Below, one piece after another: positions 10,801-20,200 of a DNA stretch of 64,000 bases. The position numbers were made by a program, and so were the translations under genes. The stretch covers positions 62,001-126,000 of the forward strand of contig JAJGOT010000496.1 in assembly GCA_022457155.1 (NCBI GenBank), read 5' to 3'. Position 1 is the first letter of the stretch. Each line of letters begins with the position of its first letter. This DNA comes from Cladopsammia gracilis (taxonomy: Eukaryota > Cnidaria > Anthozoa > Scleractinia > Dendrophylliidae). The notes under the pieces are model-generated. The model made no database searches. It had not been told where the DNA came from and saw only the letters and a program-made list of their open reading frames with translations.

Positions 10801-10871
10801 AGCCAGGCAAGGAGAATGTTAATGCGGATGCTCTGTCCAGAGCCTTTAAGCGCGGATGTGTTAATGTATGA
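7830..10871 (+). CDS. pol: pol: integrase - reverse transcriptase - RNase H
   Basis: Open in the same frame as gag-pro from directly after the TGA at 7827. There is no ATG until 8094, so expression probably relied on a gag-pro-pol fusion. Residues below are counted from 8007. The N-terminal H2C2 zinc domain (HNIPMAGHLG...CKSCDLC) leads into the integrase core with D175, D234 and E270, a DD35E spacing, and a GPY-type C-terminal module (WAGPYKVRRRVG). RT follows with FCVDYRGLN, TLDLTRGYWQVPL and the catalytic LLDD at 682-683 (Leu in place of the usual Tyr). RNase H shows QTDASERGIG, EKECLAIVWA and SDHHALQWL. The upstream TGA could derive from CGA by CpG decay. Domains themselves look intact. 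Confidence 0.93.
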   Translation, partial: DLEDSLFEGGTKKRKTKKDKRTAKKDWQQRTRKEVDTVSSPESAQQGSLQNERQEGSERLQQDVGELAPAVSESSSGEPETEDVEATNMSPEKLRELQQTDPTLENVRKLAETETVTRNGNVRFVVREGLLYRQWKLLDSGEEDVVDQLVLPVQCRRTVLEVAHNIPMAGHLGKKKTLDRIQQRFYWPSMFHDVSEYCKSCDLCQKSAGKKLATKAKMIPLPIIDVPFKRIAMDIVGPLDRSESGCRFILVICDYATRYPEAVALKSTEAEVIAEELMKLFSRVGVPEEILTDQGSNFTSQLLKEVYRMLKMQPIRTSPYHPQTDGLCERFNQTLVSMLKKFAKQDPKNWDKLLPYLLFAYREVPQESTGFSPFELLYGRQVRGPLDIVRETWEADQRSSEDIISYVLRMREHLEEMAEEAQTNLAAVQRRQKTWYDRSSRSREFSPGDNVLVLLPTSTHKLHAEWAGPYKVRRRVGAVNYEVYMPDKRKKVRILHVNMLRGWYHAKETSYFTNEQEEETSDSDEGIPQLLPDTSKGTWQDVVMGNDLDEMQRQDLTNLLAEFSDVLGDDPGKTQVISHCIDTGTAPPVRQRPYRLPYTKRETVRKELQMMEEMGVIVPSSSEWAAPIVLVPKKDGTTRFCVDYRGLNRVARFDAYPMARVDDIIDKLGKAKYISTLDLTRGYWQVPLAEHSRAKTAFTTPFGLFEFVTMPFGLHGAAATFQRMMDQILRGTEDFAAALLDDLVVFSTTWEEHIEHLRGILRRLREACLTAKPKKCHLAMKETTYLGHVVGSGEVKPELNKVKAVREFPRPVTKKDVRSFLGLTGYYRKFIPSYASIAAPLSDLTKKCCPRVVNWTPECEEAFHHLKETLCVSPVLTSPDFKQPFIIQTDASERGIGAVLSQLGGDQQEHPVMFLSRKLLPREQNYATVEKECLAIVWAIQSLQVYLYGQEFTIQSDHHALQWLDRMKDKNARLTRWSLTLQSYKFTVQHKPGKENVNADALSRAFKRGCVNV

Positions 10872-11093
10872 CTTTGCGGAACTAGAGAACTGGAGACATG
10901 TTTTCATCGTCACAAACTTTATTTTGTAAACACTTTTGGAACTTTGTTGATATTAGTGATTTGATACTTCATGGAACTAAGTGGACATTGAACTATCTCC
11001 CTTTTCATATCAGTTTTTGCTAGTAACTGGGGGTAGACTTTCATAGACTTTGTGAGGATGTTTGTATCGACAAAAACAGTGCTATTTTTGTCT

Positions 11094-11110
11094 AGAGAAG
11101 GGGGGGAATG
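11094..11110 (+). promoter_or_regulatory. polypurine tract
   Basis: AGAGAAGGGGGGGAA followed by TG lies directly before the 3' LTR, the expected plus-strand priming site. Confidence 0.9.
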
Positions 11111-11312
11111 TGTGACAAAATTGTCATGATTTCCGGTTCCGTGACAATGACGTCACTACGTCATGCTTCACTGGGTGCGTGCATGCTTTCCGGTTTTCGA
11201 GCGAGGAGAGTTTTAGAGTCGTGGAATGAAAATTGTAAGCGAACGCCTCGCAGTTTGTTGTGTTGATAAAGTTTACGTTGGAACCCTGTATTAAAGACTT
11301 GAGTCTTTCACA
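11111..11312 (+). repeat. 3' LTR
   Basis: 202 bp matching the 5' LTR except one visible substitution, ending TTTCACA and followed by the ACAAC target duplication. Confidence 0.95.
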
Positions 11313-11317
11313 ACAAC

Positions 11318-12360
11318 TGAAGGCTCGAGTTTTCTAGAAACGTCATTATGACGTGTTTTTGCTTCGTTGAGCTATAATAGCGGCTCAAATATGGTTTGTA
11401 TGCGATTTTTGGTAAGTTCACAGCCATTTTTTATCTTTAGTAGCTGCCTGATGAGCATCATTAAGCGTGAAAGTAGCTAAGAGTCCACTTTCTCAAAGAA
11501 GCGAGTAAGGTGATGTACTTCGTTTGCGAATTTGGTTTGTTGTTCGTAGAACTGAAAAAATGGCCGCTCCGAAACGAAGTAGCCTTGGGACTCCACTACT
11601 GATGAATTTCATGACCTACCACGGCATATTTTGGGATTTGCGACCACTGAAGAAAACAACAAGCGCCAAATTTCGGTGGTAGGTCGGCGTGGCTATGGAC
11701 TTAGTATAAATATGAAATATGTGGGGAAAGGAACGAACCCTGTCAAAAATTATCGCTATTTCCTAGCATGCAGTGCGGTCGTGATGTTGAAAATCGAGGC
11801 AAGGCAAGGATGCACTAGAACGAGAGGATGTAGCTTGGCCCGGACAACGAATAAGAGCAAAAATCATTTCTAAGGTAGGACTAGGCCTGACTTTTGCTGT
11901 GTATGTTAACTTTTGGGTTTGCAACGATGATTTAGGAAAAACTGGAGGCAAAAAGGTAATTTTTGTTCTTCTTCTATGACGTTAAAATCGGTCATTTTTG
12001 TTCTTCTCCAAATTTAAACGCTGATATTCTGCGAAAATCGCTGACTTTTTTATTTTTATTGGATGTCTCAATTTGAGTGACATTCTAGTCAATGCACGCA
12101 ACTGAAAATGTTCGCGCGATTGAGAAAGCTGCAATTTTTTAAAGCAGTTGAGTCTTATTGGTCTTCTAAGACCAATTTTGGCCGGGACTGACGTCAATGA
12201 GTTAACATATATTCGTTTAAGCTATATTGTACTTTTTTCAATTAATATATTATTTTTCTTCTCTTTTTGCATATGTATCGTAACTATTTTACTCTTGCTT
12301 TCTTTTTTTCATTGTATTGCAACACATTGTATTTACTATTTGTAATACAAAAATCAGTAT
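11318..12360. other. non-coding, nothing recognised
   Basis: No frame here resembles a protein family. A small perfect hairpin (ATTGGTCT-TCTA-AGACCAAT) sits near 12157-12176, and 12220-12350 is T-rich low-complexity sequence. Confidence 0.5.
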
Positions 12361-15255
12361 GCATTTACGAAGAGTATTCACGAAGTGCGACGGCTAAAAC
12401 CGAAAATGTCCGAAATATTGACGAAGAGGCTACGTAATTTTTCCCCTAAGAGCCAACAAATGTCTCAGAAGTGATGACAAACAAACAATTTATTACTCCA
12501 TCTTACAAGCATTAGCTTAATAAATGCACCGAAGTAAAGCGACTCAAAATAGACTGAGCCTTATAACGCACGCATTTTCATTTCAGAAAAATGTCACGAT
12601 TGACACTGCCTCTCCTGCAAACAAAGGCAACTTTGATTTCAAGCTAAACTGGGTAGATTCTGCATGTACCGGTCACTTAAAAATGTTTGGTGTGTAGCCA
12701 GGCATGTTAAAAATAAAAAGATATTAAAAAGTTGACACTGGCTAAAAATGTTGTTTTGGACGTTTTGGCAACTACCATTGCCTTTTTCAGCAAAAGATAA
12801 AAATGCAAATGTCTAACGGCGTCCTGATGGTATAAGATACATGCAAATATTAAATCGCACCTCGAAAAAATATTTTGAGATGAAACAAAAGTCTCTAGAG
12901 CATTCTTAATTATTTCTACAAATTCTTAATGTTATTATAAACATTTGGAAGCGCTATGTGTTCGTTTACAGAACACAAACAATTCACTTTTCCATCTTTC
13001 AAACATTAGCTAAGCAAATGCAACGAAGTAAAGCAGCTTAAAATAGACTGAGCCGTTATAGCGCACGCATTTTGATTTCAGATAAATGTAGAGAGTGACA
13101 CTTCCTCTCCAGCAAAGCAAGACAACTTTCTATCAACCTAAATCTTAATCCACTTCAATCCTTGCAATCTTGCGTTTGTCTCCAACCTACTACTTTTATT
13201 TTGTGCTATAGGATCTTTTTATCCAACTAAGTTGTATATTTTGTGCCATTTCGTGATATAACGTGGAAATAAGCTAAGCGACATTTTGTCATTTCGGCGA
13301 AACAGTGTCATTAGTATGCATTTACGACGAGTATTCACGAAGTGCGACGTCTTAAACCGAAAATGGCCGAAATATTGACGAAGAGGCTCCCTAGATTTTC
13401 CCCTAGGAGCCAACAAATGTCTCAGAAGTGTTGACAAACAAACAATTTATTACTCCATCTTACAAACATTAGGTTAACAAATGCAACAAAGTAAAGCGGC
13501 TCAAAATAGACTGAGCCTTATAACGCACGCATTTTGATTTCAGAAAAATGTCACGATTGACATTGCCTCTCCAGCAAACAAAGGCAACTTTGATTTCAAG
13601 CTAAACTGGGTAGATTCTGCATGTACCGGTCACATATTACGTAAAACAAAAGGAACAAAGAACGACAATAATACAAATGCAAAACAAAACCAAAAATACA
13701 ATACCTCACAAACAATAGAAGACAATGAGTGGTTAATGGGTACCGGTACGTGCAGAAAGACCCCTAAACTGTAATCCACTTCAATCCTTGCAATCCTGCG
13801 CTTTATCTCTAAAAGACTACTTTTGTTTTGTACTATAGGATCTTTTTATCCAATTAAGTTGTATATTTTGTGCCATTTGGTGATATAACGTGGAAATAAG
13901 TTAAGCCACATTTTGCCATTTCGGCGGACAGTGTCATTACTATGCATGTACGAAGAGTATTCACGAATTGCCACGGCTAAAACAGAAAAATTCCCGAAAA
14001 ATTGACGAAGAGCCTCCGTAAATTTGCTCGTAGGAGCCAACAAATGTCTCAACTTATGACAAACAAACAATTTATTTTTTCTATTTTACAAGTATTAGCT
14101 AAGCAAATGCAACGAAGTAAAGCAGCTCAAATAGACAGAGCCTTTATAACAAACGCATTTTGATTTCAGATAAATGTCACGATTGATACTGCCTCTCCAG
14201 CAAACTAATTCAACTTTTATATCAAGCTAAATCTTAATCCACTTCAACCCTTGCAATCCTGGGCTTTGTCTCGAAAGTATTACTTTTATTTTGTACTATA
14301 GGATATGTTTATCCAACCAAGTTGTATATTTTGTGCGCTTTGGCAATATAACATGGAAATAAGCTAAGCGACATTTTGTCATTTCGGCGGAACAGTGTCA
14401 ATAGTATGCATTTACGAGGAGTATTCAAGAAGTATGACGGCTAAAGCCGAAAATGCCCGAAATATTGACGAAGAGGCTCCGTAATTTTTCTCCTAGGAGC
14501 CAACAAATGTCTCATAAGTTAGGACAAACAAACAATTGATTTTTCCATCTTACAAACAATAACTACGCAAATGCAACGAAGTAAAGCAGCTAAAAATAGT
14601 TTGAGACGTTATTACGCACGCATTTTGGTTTCAGATAAATGTCACGATTGACACTGCCTCTCCTGCAAACAAAGGCAACTTTGATTTCCAGCTAAACTGT
14701 AATCCACTTGAATCATTGCAATCCTGCGCTTTATCTTCAAACTACTACTTTTGGTTTGTATTATAGGATCCTTTTATCCAACCAAGTTTGATATTTTGTG
14801 CCATTTGGCGATATAAAGTGGAAATAAGCGAAGCCACAATTTGCCATTTCGGCGAGACATTATCATCAATATGCTTTCACGAGGAGTATTCACGAAGTGC
14901 ACCGGCTAAGACCGAAAATGCCCGGAAATATTGACGAAGAAGCTCCGTAATTTTTCTCCTCGGAGCCAACAAATGTCTCATAAGTTATGACAAACAAACA
15001 ATATATTTTTCCATCTTACAAACATTAACTAAGCAAATACAACGAAGTAAAGCAGCACAAAATAGAGAGAGCCGTTATAACGCACGCATTTTGATTTCAG
15101 ATAAATGTCACGATTGACACTCCAGCAAACAAAGGCAACTTTGATTTCAAGATAAACGGTAATTCACTTCAATCCTTTCAATCCTGTGCTTCATCTTCAA
15201 ACTACTACTTTTGTTTTGAGCTATAGGATCTTTTTATCCAACGAAGTTGTATATT
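12361..15255. repeat. tandem repeat, about 460 bp period, six to seven diverged units
   Basis: A unit beginning GGATCTTTTTATCCAAC...GTTGTATATTTTGTGCCATTT recurs at about 13211, 13839, 14301, 14767 and 15227 (intervals 628, 462, 466, 460). Each carries GAGTATTCACGAAGTGC, GAGCCAACAAATGTCTCA, AACGCACGCATTTTGATTTCAG and TGTCACGATTGACACTGCC in the same order. Partial units occur at 12361-12660 and 12960-13160. The long interval contains a roughly 160-bp insertion (about 13632-13795). The array joins 136-bp satellite directly at about 15255. Confidence 0.85.
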
Positions 15256-16250
15256 TTAAAATCTCACTTTTCCGCACACCACATCTGAAAATCGTCGTAC
15301 TGCTCTCAAATCTACGCCAAATCGGGGAAACATCGCGATTTCCATGAAAAGTGCGTGTGGAGTAAATTTTTGCAGAATCTCACTTTTCCTCACACCAGAT
15401 CTCAAAATCGTCGTACTGGCCTCAAATCATCGACAAAAAGCGAAAACAGTGGCATTTCTAACAAAAGTGCACAAAACGTACGTTTGGGTCGTGCGAAGCA
15501 AGTTTTGGCTAAATCTAACTTGAGAGCACACCAGATCTGAAAATCGTCGTATTGGCCTCAAATCATCGCCAAAATGTGAAAACAGTGCACAAAACGCACG
15601 TTTGGGGACGTGAGGAGCACGTTTTGGCAAAATCTCACTTTTGAGCTCATCAGACCTCGAAATCGTCGTACTGGCCTCAAATCATCGCCAAGAGAAAATA
15701 CTGGCATTTCCATGAAAAGTGCACAAATCCAACCTTTGGTTCCGTGCGGAGCAAGTTTTGGCTAAATCTCACTTTTGAGCACACCAGATCTCAAAATCGT
15801 CGTATTGGCCTCAAATCATTGCCAAAAAGTGAAAACAGTGCCATTTCTATGAAAAATGCACAAAACGCACGTTTGAAGCCGTGCTGAGCCTATATTGGCA
15901 AAATCTCACTTTTGAGCTCATCAGATCTCGAAATCGTCGTAATGGCCTCAAATCGTCACCAAGCGAAAACAGTGGCATTTCCATGAAAAGTGCATAAATC
16001 CCACGTTTGTTGCCGTGCCGAGCAAGTTTTGGCTAAATGTCACTTTTGAGCACACCAGCTCTGAAAATCGTCGTTCTGGCCTCAAATCACCACCAAATCT
16101 GGAAAACAGTGGCATTTTTATGAAAAGTGCACAAAACGCACGTTTGGGGCCGTGCGGAGCAAGTTTTGGCAAAATCTCACTTTTGAGCACACCAGCTCTG
16201 AAAATTGTCGTTCTGGCCTCAAATCATCGCCAAAAAAGAAAAAACAGTTT
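15256..16250. repeat. 136-bp satellite, diverged block
   Basis: About seven units with landmarks GTGCACAAAACG, GTGCGGAGCAAGTTTTGG and TCAAAATCGTCGTACTGGCC. Units are more divergent than at 1-2160. From about 15427 onward the block is also present at 39315-40138 at near identity. Confidence 0.9.
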
Positions 16251-16536
16251 TCATTATTACTATTTTTCTTTTTTTACTTTAATTACAAAGAACTACTTAA
16301 AAAGAAAAAAATTACAATATTTTAAACAACCGCCATAACAGACATACTTACAATTGTCAAGATTTCACAGATTATATACATTACAGCCAAAAAACAGCCG
16401 CGCAATTGCTGAATGAGGCTTGTATTAATGCTTAATTATGTTGATAAGAGAGAAATTGACAGTTATTTACGGTACACCCTAAGATAAAACAAGAAGACAC
16501 ACGAACATACACACAAAAGCATATACACGAACTTAA

Positions 16537-16837
16537 TTAAAGGGGGTAAATGTCTTTTGGCCATTTCTCATAAAAGGTTTCTAGTTTATTATTCTTAATG
16601 GAAATATATTTTTTAACTTGGTATTTAATTCTTACTTTAAATTTGAAACCTTCGATGTTTGGAAGTACCTGTTTCTTTCTGCAATCCCATAAATACAATT
16701 TACCAATTAATATCAGATAATTTAACACTGGACATTTTGACATCGTTATTCCAATTATAACCTCTCGTAAACGCAACCCGTGAAATTCCTTTGTTATTGT
16801 TAAATAATACTGTTCAACATTTTTCCACAACATATGT
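16537..16837 (-). pseudogene. LINE ORF2 C-terminal tail, interrupted by the Polinton
   Basis: A minus-strand frame of about 98 codons ending in a stop at 16537, with LWKNVEQYYLTITKEFHGL, CPVLNYLILIGKLYLWDCR and NNKLETFYEKWPKD. This is the typical region after the zinc-knuckle of animal LINE ORF2 proteins. Reading upstream across the Polinton insertion, with TATGT counted once, continues the same frame into an H-F-L-F-Y-C zf-RVT-like motif on the far side (34369 onward). The LINE was therefore the target. Duplicated at 40425-40725. Confidence 0.75.
16833..16837. repeat. Polinton target site duplication, left
   Basis: TATGT immediately before the terminal AGTAGTATAAGG; the same five bases follow the right terminus at 34364-34368. 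Confidence 0.75.
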
Positions 16838-17051
16838 AGTAGTATAAGGTGCGTCAGTCAAATACCACTTAACAAAATAAGGCTCCATCGGTAGTGGTGA
16901 ATGCCTATTTCCCCAATTAGTAATATCACCTGCAGGCCTCCTTTCAGTCGGCCTGCACGTTATATCACTAATTGGGGAAATAGGCATTCACCACTACCGA
17001 TGGAGCCTTATTTTGTTAAGTGAGTATTTGACTGACGCACCTTATACTACT
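16838..17051. repeat. terminal hairpin inside left TIR
   Basis: The first ~104 bp (AGTAGTATAAGGTGCGTCAG ...) are repeated in inverted orientation ending at 17051, around an 11-base loop TCCTTTCAGTC (16942-16952). Mismatches are few: TACCACT in the outer arm versus TACTCACT in the inner arm, and AGTAATATCA versus AGTGATATAAC. The stem is therefore long and incompletely paired. Confidence 0.93.
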
Positions 17052-17147
17052 GGGTCTTTTGTTTTACTCCACGAGGCTTATTTAAACCCTAGAACCAGCT
17101 TAAACCACTAATAACCAGTTTTAACCGCCCGAAAGCGGTTTCAACCA
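16838..17147 (+). repeat. left terminal inverted repeat
   Basis: Matches the reverse complement of 34053-34363 with a few substitutions (for example TTACTCCACG versus TTACCCCACG). Outer part is the hairpin 16838-17051. The inner part carries repeated motifs of the type AACCACTAATAACCAGTTTTAACC, also seen just beyond the TIR (CATAACCGGTTTTAACCAC), candidate replication-protein or host-factor sites. Confidence 0.95.
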
Positions 17148-17283
17148 CTCAGCCCCTTTATTGGGCGCAACCCCCATAACCGGTTTTAACCACTAGAAAG
17201 CACACTAAAGTGCTCGGGCTTTACCAATTGAACAGAACCACCCCTTAGCATAAACTGGCCGGCTGGTCTCCGTTTATAAACCT
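17148..17283. other. leader between TIR and polymerase gene
   Basis: Contains further TTTTAACCACT motifs and TTTATAAA at 17273-17280, eleven bases before the second ATG of the polymerase. Likely the promoter region. Confidence 0.5.
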
Positions 17284-20200
17284 ATGTATATGGCGCGGGC
17301 ACTGAACGTGTTTAAAGACATCAGTCAGCGGGAGTTGAATGACTGGCTTAACATGCAAGAAAGAAAACCCTTTGTAAAGGCTCCTCACAACGAGGCTTTT
17401 GCAGGGTTTGACCCCCTAGACCGACCACGTTTTGAGGACTTCAAACTCCCGAATCGGATTGTTGAGCTTTATGCCCCGGGTGAACGGGACCAACAAGGTC
17501 GGCCAGGGCGAGTGCAGCGGACAATCAAATGGCGCTTTACTCAGGGACTAACAAAACCCCTTGTCCCCCAGATGATGAACCGCCTCAAACAAGAGGTTCG
17601 TAGAAGGCACAAAGCTAACCTCTCGTTTGGGTACAAACTACGAAACATCGAAAACGACGAGACCATCCTCTGGTACACCAACGTTAACAGCCGCTGGTTT
17701 TCTAAACTCTCAGAGACGAGGCGATGGCTGCAACAGCGCGAAGAGCTTCGCCTTCAGGGGGAAAGCATCGAACGCCCCAACACTAAATGGCGCTTCGAAG
17801 CCACTGTCTCCGTCGAGCTCAAAGTTATCCTTGACAGACAACCGCTGTTGCTCGGCCTTGGAAGGTTGCCTGACTGGCTTCGCAACAAGCGCGAAGTTAT
17901 AGCCCTAGACACCTTCAACGACGATCTCTGTGTCTTCCGCTGCCTTGCGGTTCATAAAGGCGCCCGCGTAGATCGCTGTACTCAAAGAGCTCGAGCGTTA
18001 GCGCAAAGCTTCTTCGATGCTCAGCAGCAGGCTCGGACGGCTGGCAATCTCGTACCCTTCAAAAAGTTTCCTTTGCTTGAACGGCACTTTAAACAGGGCA
18101 TTGCGGTTTACACCGTTAAAGCCGACGGCAACTTCGTTCTTAGCTACACACCCTCACATTATGACAAAGTTACCCCCAACTCACCAGTGATGACCCTCGG
18201 CATCTATGACTCACACGCCTTTTTGATCACCGACATCAATAAAGTCACAAACAACTACGCTTGTGGTGAGTGTGGGGCTAGGTTCACAAAATCCTGTGAT
18301 CTAGCCCGCCACGCGAAGACATGCACTCGCGGTGAAACCAAGATTTCCTGCCCCGGAAACCAGATCCTTGCTCCGGAGTCGGCTTTCGAGAAGGCCTTTT
18401 ATCCAGAAGCCAATTTTGGTATCCGCGCGCTCTGTTGGCTCGAATATGAGGCCAAGCAACGGGGCATCCACATACACCACCACAGATGCGGCCACGGCGG
18501 CGAGCGCATCATTGGCGGCTACAAGGTTGACGGCTACCACCCAGAGAGCAAGACCGTGTTCCAGTTCCACGGCTGTCACTGGCACGGCTGCCGCCATTGT
18601 TTCCCCGCACCCGAACAAAGGGCCGAAGCGATCAAAAACGACAGGCAAGGAAACCCAATCACCCGGGAGCAAGCCTTCGCCAAAACAATGCAAATCAGCC
18701 ACGAGATCCGCACGATGCTCGGTTATAATCTAGTTGAGCGGTGGGAGCACGAGCGCTCCGCCTCTTGGTGGTACGCCAGAGCCCCTCACAAAAGAAACGA
18801 AACGTATCCACACGCCATAGTCTATGACTTCGAGGCCTATCAAGACAAAATCAAGGCAAGTCAGCCGACTATGGATCTCTCTTACGAAAGCGAGCACGTC
18901 CCTATCTCAGTCTCTATCGCAGACACTCTAGAGCCTGAGCCTGAGTACATCTGCTCCAAAGACCCCAAAGAGCTCATCCGGCTGTTTTATCAATCTCTGG
19001 TGCGCCGCGGCAACGCAATCAGAGAGGACATAGCCAGGCGCTATATGCCGCCAGACTTCGAGGGCCTGACAGACTCCCAAAAGACCCTCATCAAACAATG
19101 GTGCGACCAGGTCCCCGTTGTCGGCTTCAACTCTGGCCGCTACGACCTGCACCTTATCCGCCGCCACTTCGTCGAACACCTCGGGCAAGAGAGCGGGGTC
19201 TTCGCTGGCGAGAAACAAAGACAAATCATGTTCATCAACACGCCCTCCTTCAAGTTCCTTGACATAATCAACTATCTCGCCCCAGGCATCACGTACGACA
19301 AATGGGTGAAGACATACGGCGCGAACCAGACCAAATCGTGGCTCCCGTATGAGTGGTTCGACAGCGCCGACAAACTCGACTACAAGGGCCTCCCGCCTTA
19401 CTGGTGTTGGTACTCTCAACTCCGAAACTGCTTCACACTCACTCCAGACGAGTACAAGCAATGCAAACAGGTCTTCAAAGAGCGCGGGATGAAGACCTTC
19501 GGTGACTGGCTGCAATATTACAACAACCTCGACGTTGCTCCATTTCTCGAAGCGCTCGAGAAAATGAAAGCCTTCTATACAGGGCTTGGGGTCGACATTT
19601 TCAAAGACGCGGTCTCCTTGCCCGGGCTCTCGATGCAATACATCCTGCGCGGGACCTTGGGTGGCCCCAAGAAAAAGCGGCCGCCCCTCTATGCCCCAGG
19701 TCCCGAGGCCTACGCAATGCTGAAAGCGGCGGTGGTCGGTGGCCCCAGTCTTGTGTTCACCCGCAAGCACGTAGCCGGCGAGACCCGCATCCGCTCGCAC
19801 CGATACGACTTGGCGCGCCCTGTGAAGCGCATTCTCGGCTTCGACGCCAACTCTCTGTACCCCAGCACCATGCTGCAAAAAATGCCCTGCGGCAAAGAGA
19901 GGGTCGTCCACTACGAGGACCCCGAACAGGCTGCTGCCCCCTTCATCACCCGGCTTGTGACGGGCCAGTGGTTCGGGTTCGCCGAGGTCGACATCGAAGT
20001 CCCCCGCCATCTGTGGGAGCAGTACGAAGAGTTTCCTCCGCTCTTCATCAACACGTGCGTTGGTGAGGCGGGCGTACCACAGCACATGAAGGAGTACCTA
20101 GCACAAAGCAACAGAACTCCGTTGCCCAAACAAAAGAAGCTGCTCGGCGTGCTCCAGGCCAAAAAGGTGCTGCTCTACGCCCCCGTGCTAGAGTGGCTCT

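Larger units (their letters stand above)
5648..11312 (+). mobile_element. Gmr1-like Ty3/gypsy LTR retrotransposon, near complete
   Basis: Bounded by 202-bp LTRs (5648-5849 and 11111-11312) starting TGTGAC and ending TTTCACA. ACAAC flanks both sides (5643-5647 and 11313-11317) as a 5-bp target site duplication. Internal order is primer-binding site, gag with two zinc knuckles, aspartic protease, integrase, reverse transcriptase, RNase H, polypurine tract. Integrase before RT is the Ty1/copia-like order known for the Gmr1 group of Ty3/gypsy elements (established knowledge). LTRs differ at one visible position (5701 T versus 11164 G), so the insertion is recent, yet two in-frame stops interrupt the coding frame. 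Confidence 0.95.

Noticed and set aside
16838..17051. Flip/flop difference between the two Polinton ends
   Set aside because: The outer and inner arms have the same order at both ends once one end is reverse-complemented, so no inversion is seen.
18928..20085. 385-codon minus-strand frame opposite the polymerase
   Set aside because: It is the antisense shadow of a GC-rich gene with conserved polymerase motifs on the plus strand; no independent start motif.
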